NCBI RefSeq assembly: GCF_947499265.1
Contig: NZ_CANMNK010000015.1
Location: 1-46,153 of the forward strand
Source of the DNA: an uncultured Roseobacter sp.
Lineage (GTDB): Bacteria; Pseudomonadota; Alphaproteobacteria; Rhodobacterales; Rhodobacteraceae
Reading direction: 5' to 3'
Length of the DNA stretch: 46,153 nucleotides
In this document: positions 30,659 to 39,181 of the stretch, in pieces
Layout: each line of letters starts with the position of its first letter
Position numbering within the stretch: position 1 is the stretch's first letter
The notes under the pieces: model-generated
What the model saw: the letters and a program-made list of their open reading frames with translations, nothing else
Told to the model about the DNA's origin: nothing
Database searches by the model: none
Made by a program: the position numbers and the translations under genes

Positions 30659-31654
30659 ATGACCGTCAGCATCCGTCCCGCAGAAATATCAGACCTTGAG
30701 ATGGTCGCTGACCTGCTCATTCAGGACGCCGAACAGCGGTATGCCGGAAACCAAAGGCTTTGGCCGCTGGACGCGAACGCGCATCAGAAAACGCGATCCA
30801 CCCTCAAGCGCGCGATGGAGGATGACCACCCGCCCTTCCGTCAACAATGGCTTCTGGCGGAGAGTGATGGTGACGTCGTCGGTGTGACCCATACGATACT
30901 TTTGCCCGTGCCGCCGATCTACGCGGGCGAGTTCGGCCCGCCGGGATTGATCATGGAAGATTGCTTTGTCGTGGAAAACGCGCCGGAGGGGACGCGCGCG
31001 GACCTCATCAAAGCGGCTGAAGCAGACCTGATTGCAGCGGGCGCGCAAATCCTGCTTACGTCCTCCGTTCCGGGCGGGGCCTTGGAGACGACCTATACAT
31101 CCCAAAGCTACGAGCCCTTAACGCTCTATTTCGCCAAGGTCGGACTTGCTAAAGACAAGCCATTTGACGGTGTCCGAAGAGCTACAGAAAAGGACATTCC
31201 TGCAATCGTGGCCGCAAGCGCCGATCACAGGCGGAATTTGCACACAATCAATACATTCTGGAAACCGCATGCAGAAGCGGATGCGCGGTTTGGCAATTGG
31301 ATGACACGCAGCCTCACACTGGATGACCGCGATATGTTTGTCTCAGAAACCGAAGGTGTTTTTGAGGGCTATGCCATCTCGCAGCCCGCGACGCCTCTGC
31401 ACTTCCCAACGCCCCACGACATCGGCCGGATCGGGATCATTGATGACTTCTATCACGCGGATTTCGAAGATCCCGATACGCTGGCGGGTGCGGGCCATTC
31501 TGCGCGTGCAATGCTGCAGGCCGCAGAGGCAGCGCGGGAGGTCCGTGGTGATGCAGCCGCTTTGGTGATCTGCCCGGCGGCATGGCCATCGAAGGGCGCG
31601 CTACTGCGTTCTGCGGGCTACGAGAACGCGATAACCTGGTTCATCAAACGGTAG
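30659..31654 (+). CDS. Two-domain GNAT-like acetyltransferase
   Basis: The 331 residues look like two GNAT-type halves. The first (1-155) has the start VSIRPAEISDLEMVADLLIQDAEQRY and MEDCFVVENAPEGTRADLIKAAEADLIAAGAQIL; the second (165-331) begins VRRATEKDIPAIVAASADHR and ends SKGALLRSAGYENAITWFIKR. The Q/RxxGxG/A loop is poorly conserved in both halves, so activity is uncertain. Start 30659 follows AGGAG with a six-base gap. It is 124 bases before the LLM oxidoreductase and may be in the same transcript. Confidence 0.75.
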   Translation: MTVSIRPAEISDLEMVADLLIQDAEQRYAGNQRLWPLDANAHQKTRSTLKRAMEDDHPPFRQQWLLAESDGDVVGVTHTILLPVPPIYAGEFGPPGLIMEDCFVVENAPEGTRADLIKAAEADLIAAGAQILLTSSVPGGALETTYTSQSYEPLTLYFAKVGLAKDKPFDGVRRATEKDIPAIVAASADHRRNLHTINTFWKPHAEADARFGNWMTRSLTLDDRDMFVSETEGVFEGYAISQPATPLHFPTPHDIGRIGIIDDFYHADFEDPDTLAGAGHSARAMLQAAEAAREVRGDAAALVICPAAWPSKGALLRSAGYENAITWFIKR

Positions 31655-31778
31655 CGTCGCAAAAATAGACGCCCCGCTTGCGCAACTCAAAACTAGCCCA
31701 CCAAGATCCATCGTAAAGAGATCGAAGCCCGCGCCGTGATGCGCTATGTGTCGGCAGATGCCCGCAAAGGACCAGACC

Positions 31779-32744
31779 ATGCTGAATAAAAACCCCCCGA
31801 CATTTGCGCCGATCAACCGCGCGTATAACGCGACCTTCACGCCGGGGCGCCTCAGCATCGGGCTGGTGATGCCCCTCGAAGCCTATCAGGTCGAAGAGCT
31901 TCCGACCCTGGAGCGGCATATCGAGCGCGCCAAACTGGCAGAGGCCCTGGGGTTTTCCGCGCTCTGGCTGCGGGATGTCCCCTTCAATGTGCCCTCTTTC
32001 GGGGATGTCGGGCAAATCTTCGACCCCTTTGTCTATCTGGGTGCGCTGGCGGCGCAGACCGACCGGATCGGCCTCGGCGTTGCCAGTGTGATCCTACCGC
32101 TGCGCCATCCCGCCCATGTGGCAAAGGCAGCGGCCTCGGTTGATGCGCTGTCCGGCGGGCGGGTCTTGCTGGGGGTGGCCTCGGGTGACCGGCCCGAAGA
32201 ATATCCCGCGCTCAACATGGACTATCCCGAGCGCGGCGCGCGGTTCCGGGACAGCATGGCGTATATCCGCGCCACCTTCGACAGCTTTCCACAATTCGAA
32301 GGCGCTCAAGGCAAGCTGAACGGGCATATGGACATGCTGCCGAAACCCGTCTCCGGGCGATTTCCGATGCTGATCACCGGGGGCAGTCAGCAAACGCAGG
32401 AATGGAGCGCTGCAAACGGGGATGGTTGGATCACATACCCGCGCAATGCGGCGGTGCAGGCCCGGATGATCGCCGAGTACCGGCAGCGTATCGCGGATGT
32501 GGGGGGCACCGACAAACCTGTGGTCCAATCGCTCTATGTCGATGTCATGGAAAAAGCGGGCGCGCCGACCCGCCCGATCAGTCTGGGGTTTCAGGCGGGA
32601 ACGACCTTCTTGCTGGACTATCTGCAAGAGATGGAAGGCCTTGGCATGAACCATGTGGCGCTAAATCTGCGGTATAATAATGCGGATATCGAAACCACGC
32701 TGAACCGCATTGCCGACGATCTGCTGCCAGCGTTTTCAGGTTAA
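31779..32744 (+). CDS. Luciferase-like (LLM) flavin oxidoreductase, BA3436-type
   Basis: The 321-residue TIM-barrel protein matches the luciferase-type oxidoreductase subgroup named after BA3436: IGLVMPLEAYQVEELPTLERHIERAKLAEALGFSALWLRDVPF, DVGQIFDPFVYLGALAAQTDRIGLGVASVILPLRHPAHVAKAAASVDALSGGRVLLGVASGDRPEEYPA, and TGGSQQTQEW. It should use reduced FMN to oxidise an unknown substrate in the cytoplasm. ATG 31779 has AAAGGA upstream; ATG 31746 would add a non-conserved stretch. It converges with the ABC transporter operon, with only 5 bases between stops. Confidence 0.88.
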   Translation: MLNKNPPTFAPINRAYNATFTPGRLSIGLVMPLEAYQVEELPTLERHIERAKLAEALGFSALWLRDVPFNVPSFGDVGQIFDPFVYLGALAAQTDRIGLGVASVILPLRHPAHVAKAAASVDALSGGRVLLGVASGDRPEEYPALNMDYPERGARFRDSMAYIRATFDSFPQFEGAQGKLNGHMDMLPKPVSGRFPMLITGGSQQTQEWSAANGDGWITYPRNAAVQARMIAEYRQRIADVGGTDKPVVQSLYVDVMEKAGAPTRPISLGFQAGTTFLLDYLQEMEGLGMNHVALNLRYNNADIETTLNRIADDLLPAFSG

Positions 32745-32749
32745 TGAAA

Positions 32750-33346
32750 TCAGTCGATGACCGCCCCCCCGGGGTGGCTGCGCAACGTCAGGGTCCGATC
32801 CGCAAGCCGGTCAGCCTCGCGCGTGTCATGGGTCACAAAGAGCGTGGCCGGACGGTGATCGGCAATCAGGCTTTCCGTCAGGCGCAGCATCACTTCGGCC
32901 GTCTCGGAGTCAAGTGACACAAAGGGTTCATCCATGATCAAAAGCGCAGGCGCCTGTGCAAAAGCGCGGGCCAGCGACAACCGCCGTTGCTGTCCCAGCG
33001 AAAGCTGGCCGGGGAAAAGCCCCTCTTTGCCCTCCAGCCCAACGCGGACCAGCATATCTCGCGCCTGATCCTGAGTCAGATCCGGGTGCGGCAGCAAGAG
33101 ATTCTTCAGAACCGACCGCCACGGCAAAAGCGTTGGCTCCTGAAACACAAAGGCCAGCGCATCGGGGCGTTCGACGGACCCTTCAAAATCCGCGTCAATC
33201 CCGGCGAGGATGCGCAGCAATGTCGACTTGCCGATCCCTGAGGGGCCAACCAGTGCCAGGGTTTCCCCCGGTGCGATCTCAAAAGCCACCCTGCCCAGCA
33301 CCGGTGTTCCGTTAAAGCTTTTTGATTTGATGTCGGCGCGGATCAT
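32750..33346 (-). CDS. ABC transporter ATP-binding protein (methanol-oxidation locus)
   Basis: The 198-residue ATPase has Walker A GPSGIGKST (34-42), Q-loop Gln69, a variant signature LSLGQ (115-119), Walker B LLIMDEP (135-141) and the H-loop His in FVTHD. It is shorter than many NitT/TauT ATPases (about 250). Start 33346 overlaps the permease stop by ATGA. With the permease and binding protein it forms a complete importer. Its place at the end of the PQQ-associated operon suggests it brings in a compound needed for, or used by, alcohol oxidation. Confidence 0.92.
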   Translation of the reverse strand: MIRADIKSKSFNGTPVLGRVAFEIAPGETLALVGPSGIGKSTLLRILAGIDADFEGSVERPDALAFVFQEPTLLPWRSVLKNLLLPHPDLTQDQARDMLVRVGLEGKEGLFPGQLSLGQQRRLSLARAFAQAPALLIMDEPFVSLDSETAEVMLRLTESLIADHRPATLFVTHDTREADRLADRTLTLRSHPGGAVID

Positions 33347-34092
33347 GCGGTGCGCCACCGTCTTGTGCTGCGCTCGAAGGGTTGCAGGATCAGCCATTCC
33401 ACCAACAGCATCACGCAGATGAAGGAGAAGGCATAGACCAGCACCATCGCCACATCGAAGAGCTGGAAATAGAGGTGGATCTGAAACCCGATCCCCGAAG
33501 ACCGGCCCAGAAATTCAACCACCAGCACGATTTTCCAAATCACTGCGACGCCGGAGCGCGCCGCGCCAGCAATGAACGGGGCGAGCTGCGGGAACACCAC
33601 ATGCCGCATCCGGGTGAGCCAGGACATCCGGTAGACCCGCGCCATGGCGTCCAGATCCGGGTCAAGCGCCCGCGCCCCTTCGCGGATGACCACCGCAACA
33701 TTGGGCACCTTGTTCAGGGTCACGGCGATGATCGCGGCGGCCTCCGTCAGGCCGATCCACAGATAGCACAGCACGATCAGCACCAGCGCGGGCAGGTTCA
33801 GGAAAATGACCAGCCAGGGATCGAGCCAGCTGTTGACCCGCGCCGATCGCCCCATCACCAGCCCCAATGCCGTCCCAAGGGTCATGGCCAGCGCAAAGGC
33901 CCAAATCACTCGGATGATGGTGGCCCCGAGATGGGTCAGTAATTCCCCCGATACCAGTTCCTGATTGAAAAGCGGCACCAACGTCCAGGGCGTCGGCAGG
34001 ATTTGCGCGTCGTCGGTAAGGATGGCGGCGACCACCCAGAGCAAAAGCAACCCGGCCAGCGACAGAAACGGGATGAGCCGCGCAGCCTGCAT
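33343..34092 (-). CDS. ABC transporter permease, NitT/TauT type
   Basis: The 249-residue membrane protein has about six helices and the EAA loop of BPD-type permeases (DAMARVYRMSWLTRMRHVVFPQLAPFIAGAARSGVAVIWKI, residues about 145-185), with the G nine residues before the end of the loop replaced by S. It fits NitT/TauT/SsuC-like permeases. It follows the binding protein by ten bases and overlaps the ATPase gene. Substrate undetermined. Confidence 0.9.
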   Translation of the reverse strand: MQAARLIPFLSLAGLLLLWVVAAILTDDAQILPTPWTLVPLFNQELVSGELLTHLGATIIRVIWAFALAMTLGTALGLVMGRSARVNSWLDPWLVIFLNLPALVLIVLCYLWIGLTEAAAIIAVTLNKVPNVAVVIREGARALDPDLDAMARVYRMSWLTRMRHVVFPQLAPFIAGAARSGVAVIWKIVLVVEFLGRSSGIGFQIHLYFQLFDVAMVLVYAFSFICVMLLVEWLILQPFERSTRRWRTA

Positions 34093-34102
34093 CTGGCGGC
34101 GG

Positions 34103-35068
34103 CTATTTCACATCGGCGAAAAGACCATCGGGCAGCGATGTGGCCTCGCCCACCAGTTCAGGACCGCCCAGGTCGCGCATCAGCACCAGCATCTTTTCCG
34201 CCGCTGCCGCATTCACCGGGCCCCGCGCGGGGATCCCGGCAATCCAGTCGGATTTAAGCTGGTCGAACTGCGCATCCGATCGCACATTCATAAGCGGACG
34301 CACCGCTTCCCAAGCGACATCGGAGGTGGCGAGCTTGTCCTTGGCCGCGCGGCTGGCCTCAAAGAATGCCTGCGCCAGACCGGGGTGGTCTGCCAGGAAG
34401 CTCTCTTTCATATAGTAGCCCAAAAGCGGCGTATCTGTATCGAGTCCCAACGCCTGCCCCGCCGTCTCGACCGAGATCAGCTCGCGCATGCCCGCCGCTT
34501 TGTTCTTCGCCAGAAAATGCCAGAAATTGATCGCGCCCGCGTATTCATCGCCCATGGCCGATTTGAAGATCAGCGGCGGCGCGCCATAGACCTGCTCGGT
34601 ATCCGCCTTGAGGTCCATGCCGTATTGCTGCTGCGCATAGGCGCGCAGGATCAGCCAGGATTTGTCGAGCGGGCCACCGGCAATCCCGATCTTGCCGCCC
34701 TTCAAATCCTCAAGGGTTTGCGCTGTGCTTTCCTCCGGCACAACCACGCCGCCAACTGCACGTGAATAGGGAATGAAGACGTAATCCTTGCCCGCTGCCC
34801 GCTGGCGCGCCACCCAGATCCAATCGGCCACGGCCATGTCGGCCTCGCCACCCTCCACCGCGATCCGGGTGGCGCCATTATCCGCATAGGGCTGCACATC
34901 AAGCACGAAGTCATTGGCCCGGTCGAGCCCGTTTTCGGTGATCGTGGCCAGCTCCCAGTTGACGGTGCCGATTTTCAGCACCGCCGCCCGGATCGTGGGC
35001 GGCTCCTCAGCAAATGCAGGACCTGATAACGCCAGACAGAGCGCTGACAGGACATGGATCAAACGCAT
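34103..35068 (-). CDS. ABC transporter substrate-binding protein, NitT/TauT type
   Basis: The 321-residue protein has a signal peptide (MRLIHVLSALCLALSGPAFA, cleavage after AFA) and a periplasmic binding protein II fold: IRAAVLKIGTVNWELATITENGLD, ADMAVADWIWVARQRAAG and LEDLKGGKIGIAGGPLDKSW. Start 35068 is preferred to 35074 because AGGA lies 7 bases before it. In related PQQ-linked clusters the ligand has not been established; candidates are a lanthanide chelate, a sulfonate or an aromatic compound (inference). Confidence 0.88.
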   Translation of the reverse strand: MRLIHVLSALCLALSGPAFAEEPPTIRAAVLKIGTVNWELATITENGLDRANDFVLDVQPYADNGATRIAVEGGEADMAVADWIWVARQRAAGKDYVFIPYSRAVGGVVVPEESTAQTLEDLKGGKIGIAGGPLDKSWLILRAYAQQQYGMDLKADTEQVYGAPPLIFKSAMGDEYAGAINFWHFLAKNKAAGMRELISVETAGQALGLDTDTPLLGYYMKESFLADHPGLAQAFFEASRAAKDKLATSDVAWEAVRPLMNVRSDAQFDQLKSDWIAGIPARGPVNAAAAEKMLVLMRDLGGPELVGEATSLPDGLFADVK

Positions 35069-35093
35069 GGTCATTCCTCTCGCATGGCGCGGA

Positions 35094-35345
35094 TCACTCC
35101 GCGCGTCGGCTCACCTCATTGAGGTCCTTGTCGAGCTTGATGTCAAACTGATTGCCACCTTTGCAGATCACATCGTCCAGATCATAGCCATCGTCTTCAA
35201 CCTCGATGTCATCTGGATCCATCTGACATTCGATGGAAGCGAGCATGGCTTCGATCTTTTCAATGGTTTCCGCATCCAGATGCCCATCGGCAAAAGCCGG
35301 CGCGGAAATCAGGGTTGCAGCAGCAAGGACAAACAGGTGTTTCAT
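35094..35345 (-). CDS. Small acidic periplasmic PepSY-like protein
   Basis: The 83-residue protein has a signal peptide (MKHLFVLAAATLISAPAFA) and a mature part of about 64 residues resembling a single PepSY domain: LDAETIEKIEAMLASIECQM, then the acidic stretch DPDDIEVEDDGYDLDDV (43-59, ten Asp/Glu of 17), then KGGNQFDIKLDKDLNEV. Cys40 and Cys61 may form a disulfide. In the methylotroph Methylobacillus a PepSY protein (LanPepSY) binds lanthanides, so a similar role beside a XoxF system is a reasonable hypothesis. AGGAG lies 8 bases before the ATG. Confidence 0.8.
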   Translation of the reverse strand: MKHLFVLAAATLISAPAFADGHLDAETIEKIEAMLASIECQMDPDDIEVEDDGYDLDDVICKGGNQFDIKLDKDLNEVSRRAE

Positions 35346-35362
35346 AGATTTAGCTCCTTGGT

Positions 35363-35800
35363 TCATTGAATCGAAATGGTGATGGATTGGGTTTCGCCGG
35401 TGGATCCGGGAATGCGCAGCACATGGCGGCCGGGCTTGATGGCGATGAACGACATCTCGACCACACCCGCCTTGTCAAACTCGATACTGTCGATGGCCAT
35501 CGGGCGGATTTCGATCTTGTTGATGACGATCTCGTTCATCCAGATCGAGCGGAAGAAGCTTGCCCCTTCTATCGCCAGTTCCGCCGAACCATCAGCGGTG
35601 ACAACCAGCGTGTAGTAGGCACCCGACTCCAGGGTCACGTCCTCGCCCAGCGGTTGCCCGGACGCAAGGGTTAGTGGGATATCCTCACCCCGGTTGCATT
35701 TGGCCAGCAGACCGGCAAAGCCAAGGTCATCGCAGAGCGGTGCAGCCAGCGTAGGCCCACCCATCAGGACCAAGGCCGCGGCCATCAAAAGTTTCTTCAT
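35363..35800 (-). CDS. Secreted hypothetical protein of the PQQ operon
   Basis: The 145 residues begin with a signal peptide (MKKLLMAAALVLMGGPTLAA) and continue as a mostly beta protein of about 125 residues: DVTLESGAYYTLVVTADGSAELAIEGASFF and SIEFDKAGVVEMSFIAIKPGRHVLRIPG. The last part resembles a cupredoxin edge but has no Cys-His-Met copper ligand set. Cys23 and Cys35 may form a disulfide. It lies between the beta-propeller gene and the PepSY-like gene with short gaps, so it acts in the periplasm with them. Function unknown. Confidence 0.72.
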   Translation of the reverse strand: MKKLLMAAALVLMGGPTLAAPLCDDLGFAGLLAKCNRGEDIPLTLASGQPLGEDVTLESGAYYTLVVTADGSAELAIEGASFFRSIWMNEIVINKIEIRPMAIDSIEFDKAGVVEMSFIAIKPGRHVLRIPGSTGETQSITISIQ

Positions 35801-35831
35801 GTCTTTACTCTCCCTGTTTCGCTGATCTCGG

Positions 35832-36803
35832 TCATTCAATGGTCACCACGCCCCAGGGCTGCTGGCCGACCTGAACGGACTTGATCGCCTTTTCCTTGGC
35901 CACATCGATAACAGTGATGTCGTTGGAATTACCATTGGTCGTTAGTAGGAACTGCTCGTCGGGCGTGAAGTCCAGCTGCCAGACCCGTTGGCCCACGAGG
36001 ATGTAGTCCAGCACCTCCAGGCTTTGTGCATCAACAACGGCCACCCGGTTCGCAGGCCCAAGCGCGACGAACAGCCGTTTGCCATCCGAGGTCACCCGCG
36101 CGCCCACCGGTTGCAGCCACTCGGGCTGCACCCCGGCCACCTCAAAGGAGATCTTGCCCACAACCGTCGGCGCACCATCCTCTGCGATGTCCATCACGGT
36201 CACGGTGCCGCCGATCTCGGAGGTCACAAAGAGGCGCTTGCCGTCCGCCGTGTAATGCGCATAGCGCGGGCGCTGATCGACCAGGATATTGTGTTTGATC
36301 TTGTAATCTTCGGTGGAGATGAAATGCGCCATATTGGTGGTCTCGGAGGTGTTGACCACGAATTTCGCATCCGGGCTCATCCCCATGCCTTCCGGCTCCA
36401 CGCCCACAGGGACCTCGGCCAGGATCGTGCGGGTTTCGGTGTCGGTCACCGTCACCAGGTTGTCGTCCTCATTGGCGATATAGAGACGCTTGCCCGAAGG
36501 CTCCAGAATGAACAACTCCGGGTCCGGGCCGGAGGGCAGACTGGGCAGCTCTTCATAGGTTTTTGCATCGAAGACCCGCACCAGATTGTCGTCCGAGGCA
36601 CAGACATAGATGACCTTACCATCCGGGCTGGCGGTGATCCCGCGCGGGCGGTTGCCTGCGAAGAACTCGGTTTCTACCTCCCAGGTCTCGGTGTTCAGCA
36701 CGGTGATCGTGTTGCCGCGCTCGTTGGAGATAAACGCCTTGCCGGCATAGGCCGGGGCAGCGATCAGAGCGATCAGCGCGGTTGAGAGTAAAAAGGACTT
36801 CAT
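35832..36803 (-). CDS. PQQ-dependent catabolism-associated beta-propeller protein
   Basis: The 323-residue protein has a signal peptide (MKSFLLSTALIALIAAPAYA) and about seven YVTN/YncE-like repeats, for example GNTITVLNTETWEVETEFFAG with RPRGITASPDGKVIYV, and GVEPEGMGMSPDAKFVVNTSE, ending VGQQPWGVVTIE. It corresponds to the family found next to PQQ alcohol dehydrogenase ABC systems (TIGR03866 type). It is periplasmic; its role is not established. Start 36803 follows GGGGAG with a 7-base gap, 13 bases after the upstream binding protein gene. Confidence 0.9.
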   Translation of the reverse strand: MKSFLLSTALIALIAAPAYAGKAFISNERGNTITVLNTETWEVETEFFAGNRPRGITASPDGKVIYVCASDDNLVRVFDAKTYEELPSLPSGPDPELFILEPSGKRLYIANEDDNLVTVTDTETRTILAEVPVGVEPEGMGMSPDAKFVVNTSETTNMAHFISTEDYKIKHNILVDQRPRYAHYTADGKRLFVTSEIGGTVTVMDIAEDGAPTVVGKISFEVAGVQPEWLQPVGARVTSDGKRLFVALGPANRVAVVDAQSLEVLDYILVGQRVWQLDFTPDEQFLLTTNGNSNDITVIDVAKEKAIKSVQVGQQPWGVVTIE

Positions 36804-36816
36804 CGTATATCTCCCC

Positions 36817-38004
36817 TTATTCAAAGGCGGTGCAGCTGGATTCAGGACGATCAAGCCCCATGGTATCGAGCGGCGATGTCTGGTGTAGGAACCCGTCCTG
36901 CGGGCTGACGCTCACGGTGATCGTGCCGTCATAGAGTAGGACTGGCTGGCGCAGCTGCCCGTTCCAATTCCGGAAGGTGACCTTCTGCCCTTTGAAGGCC
37001 GCGAGCTCAAATTCATCCGAAATCGCATAGTCCCGTACCCCGTCTGGCGCCGCCGTATTGGCGCGCGTGACGGCCTCCCCCACCACGCGCAGCGCCAACC
37101 AGACGTTATAGTCTTCGGGCTTGGCATAACGACCGGTCAGTTCCTCAAACCGGGTCTGATATTGCGTGGCCCCGTAAGCTTCATGCGCGCCGTGAAAGGT
37201 GGTGGGCACCAGCCCGCCCGACCCCATCACCGGGCGCGGGGTCCAGAGGTGATAGCTGAGGTATCGCGCAAAATAATCTGTTTCATCGGCGGCAATCACC
37301 ACGTCATGCTCTTCGGCCTCTTGGGTAAAGGCGGGCAATTGGCGTTGCACCAGCACATGGCCGGAATCCGTCCGCCGGGAGCCGCCGGTGTCTTCGAACG
37401 AACGCTCCTCGACGATCTCGGCGCCGAACTTACGCGCCGCCTTGCGGTAGGCCTCGGCCAGGGCGATGTCCTGCGGGTTAGAGCCGGAGATCAGGAACCA
37501 ATCCGTCCACTTTTTCCAAACGGCAAATTGCGCGACCGCATCGGCCATCATCCCGTGTGAGGGTGCCGTGTGCAGCAAGTTGCCACGGCAGGCATCATCC
37601 CGCAGCGCATTATCCGCTGCGCGCGCATTGAAGACCAGGGCACCCGCCGCCGCCGCCTGATCGGTCAACCGCAGCAAATCCTCTGTGCGGGACAGAATGA
37701 CGACAAGCTTGATCCCATCCGCCAGGATCTGCGCCATCGCTGCATCGGCCTCTTCGGGGGACACAGCGACGGTTGTGGTCTCATAGGTATGCCCCAGAAA
37801 ACCACCCGTGGTGCCATTGTCTTCATCTGCCAGAGCAGCCCCGGCAAAGCCAAGATCGGCGGGGGGCAGATCATAGCGGCTGATCGGCAATAGCGTGGGG
37901 TAATCGATGCGCAAAACAGCCGCTTTGACATCAATGGCCAAGGCTGATCCGGCCGTCATCACACTGGAAATGGCCGCCAAAAGCGACGCGTGCCAAAAAC
38001 GCAC
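36817..38004 (-). CDS. PQQ-dependent alcohol dehydrogenase-system ABC substrate-binding protein
   Basis: The 395-residue protein starts at GTG 38004 (GGAGG five bases upstream) and has a signal peptide (VRFWHASLLAAISSVMTAGSALA). The mature part is a type I (Leu/Ile/Val-like) binding protein: VKAAVLRIDYPTLLP, LSRTEDLLRLTDQAAAAGALVFNARAADNALRDDACR, MMADAVAQFAVWKKWTDWFLI and EDYNVWLALRVVGEAV. It fits the TIGR03863 group encoded with PQQ dehydrogenases. No matching branched-chain permease lies beside it, so it may be a sensor or work with another transporter. First gene of the seven-gene minus operon. Confidence 0.87.
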   Translation of the reverse strand: MRFWHASLLAAISSVMTAGSALAIDVKAAVLRIDYPTLLPISRYDLPPADLGFAGAALADEDNGTTGGFLGHTYETTTVAVSPEEADAAMAQILADGIKLVVILSRTEDLLRLTDQAAAAGALVFNARAADNALRDDACRGNLLHTAPSHGMMADAVAQFAVWKKWTDWFLISGSNPQDIALAEAYRKAARKFGAEIVEERSFEDTGGSRRTDSGHVLVQRQLPAFTQEAEEHDVVIAADETDYFARYLSYHLWTPRPVMGSGGLVPTTFHGAHEAYGATQYQTRFEELTGRYAKPEDYNVWLALRVVGEAVTRANTAAPDGVRDYAISDEFELAAFKGQKVTFRNWNGQLRQPVLLYDGTITVSVSPQDGFLHQTSPLDTMGLDRPESSCTAFE

Positions 38005-38129
38005 GTGAACCTCCCTTACCCGGGTAGTGTGCCGGGCCTCCCTTTTGTTCCCAGCCGATACGATCAGGTGAACCGATACTTTTGGCCGGGTTGTGAATAT
38101 GAGCCTAGCAGCCGCACGATAAAGCACGA

Positions 38130-38146
38130 TTCTTATTTTTTAAGAA
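38130..38146. promoter_or_regulatory. Inverted repeat just before the DUF3280 gene
   Basis: TTCTTA-TTTTT-TAAGAA lies 7 bases before ATG 38154, in the 150-base region between two divergent transcripts. It may be an operator or a 5' leader structure that covers the ribosome binding site GAACGGG. Confidence 0.35.
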
Positions 38147-38153
38147 CGGGCAT

Positions 38154-38636
38154 ATGCGACTGATCTTGTTTGCTTTGCTGGCAGCCAGTGCTGTTCACGC
38201 GCAGGAGCGTGTGGCATTTTTCGGCATGACCATGCTGGACACCTCCTTGCAGACCAGCACGCTTGGTCAGGACCCCGCAGAGCTTGACCGGCTGGCGATG
38301 CTGGAGGCGATGGTGACTGATCGGTTCACGCAGGAAGGATACGTTCTGGTCGACATCGAGCCCGCCCGCAAAGAGATCGACCGGGTGGTCAATCTCGCGA
38401 AATGCTACGGCTGTGACACGCGCATCGCCACACAGCTTGGCGCGGATTATTCGCTGGTGGGTGAGGTGCAGAAAGTCTCTGACCTGATCCTTGCAATCAA
38501 CCTGCAACTGCGGGCCGCCGACAGTGGTGAGATGGTCAAGGGCGGCGTTGTCGACATCCGCGGCAACACCGACGAAAGCTGGCAGCGCGGCATGCGCTAC
38601 ATCCTGAAAAACAGATTTTTCGTGAAGGAGAAATAA
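38154..38636 (+). CDS. DUF3280-type secreted protein
   Basis: The 160-residue protein has a short signal peptide (MRLILFALLAASAVHA) and a domain with the pattern ERVAFFGMTMLDTSLQTS, LAKCYGCDTRIATQLGADYSLVGEVQKVSDLILAINLQLRAADSGEMV, which matches the DUF3280/DUF2380 type found near PQQ dehydrogenase genes. The CYGC pair may form a disulfide. It overlaps the next gene by one base (TAATG). Periplasmic, function unknown. Confidence 0.83.
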   Translation: MRLILFALLAASAVHAQERVAFFGMTMLDTSLQTSTLGQDPAELDRLAMLEAMVTDRFTQEGYVLVDIEPARKEIDRVVNLAKCYGCDTRIATQLGADYSLVGEVQKVSDLILAINLQLRAADSGEMVKGGVVDIRGNTDESWQRGMRYILKNRFFVKEK

Positions 38637-39181
38637 TGAAAAAACGTGCATTCTTAGGGGTTTGCTTGGCTGCAACGGTTCTGCCGGGCGTGGTGATGGC
38701 GCATGGTCCCACCCGGCAAAAGGTGACACTGACGACCGAGGTGGCCGCCGATCCCGCAGAGGTTTGGGCCGCCATTGGAAACTTTCAGGACATGTCCTGG
38801 CACCCGGCGGTGCATGAGACAACCGGTGAAAACGGTAATGAGATCGACGCGACACGGGTGCTGACCCTGGGCGCTGCGGATGGTCCGACCATCTCCGAAA
38901 TCCTCTATAAGTTCAGCGACGAGAAGATGAGTTATTCCTACCGGATCACCGAGGTGGCGGTCGAAGTGCTGCCGGTCACCAATTACTCTTCGCATCTGAC
39001 GGTGAAACCCCGCGACGCGGGCGGATCAATCATCGAGTGGCGCGGCGCATTCTATCGCGGATACCCGAACAACGACCCACCTGAAGAGCTGAATGACGCC
39101 GCCGCCATTGCCGCTGTCACGGGCGTGTATCAGGCCGGGCTGGATGCGCTGACGGCGACATTTGGTGCCCCCGGTTCTTGA
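38636..39181 (+). CDS. MxaD-like periplasmic SRPBCC protein
   Basis: The 181-residue protein has a signal peptide (MKKRAFLGVCLAATVLPGVVMA) and an SRPBCC/polyketide-cyclase fold: TEVAADPAEVWAAIGNFQDMSWHPAVHETTGE, TRVLTLGAADGPTISEILYKFSDEKMSYSYRI and SIIEWRGAFYRGYPNNDPPEELNDAAAIAAVTGVYQAGLDAL. It matches MxaD of methanol-oxidation clusters, which in studied methylotrophs helps electron transfer from methanol dehydrogenase to its cytochrome. GAAGGAG precedes the start. It overlaps the next gene by about 17 bases. Confidence 0.85.
   Translation: MKKRAFLGVCLAATVLPGVVMAHGPTRQKVTLTTEVAADPAEVWAAIGNFQDMSWHPAVHETTGENGNEIDATRVLTLGAADGPTISEILYKFSDEKMSYSYRITEVAVEVLPVTNYSSHLTVKPRDAGGSIIEWRGAFYRGYPNNDPPEELNDAAAIAAVTGVYQAGLDALTATFGAPGS

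Noticed and set aside
35094..35345. Lanmodulin
   Set aside because: No EF-hand loops are present; the acidic run is continuous and lies in a PepSY-like context.
35988..36785. A 265-codon plus-strand frame opposite the first beta-propeller
   Set aside because: Antisense shadow of a repeat protein; histidine- and arginine-rich and without a start site.
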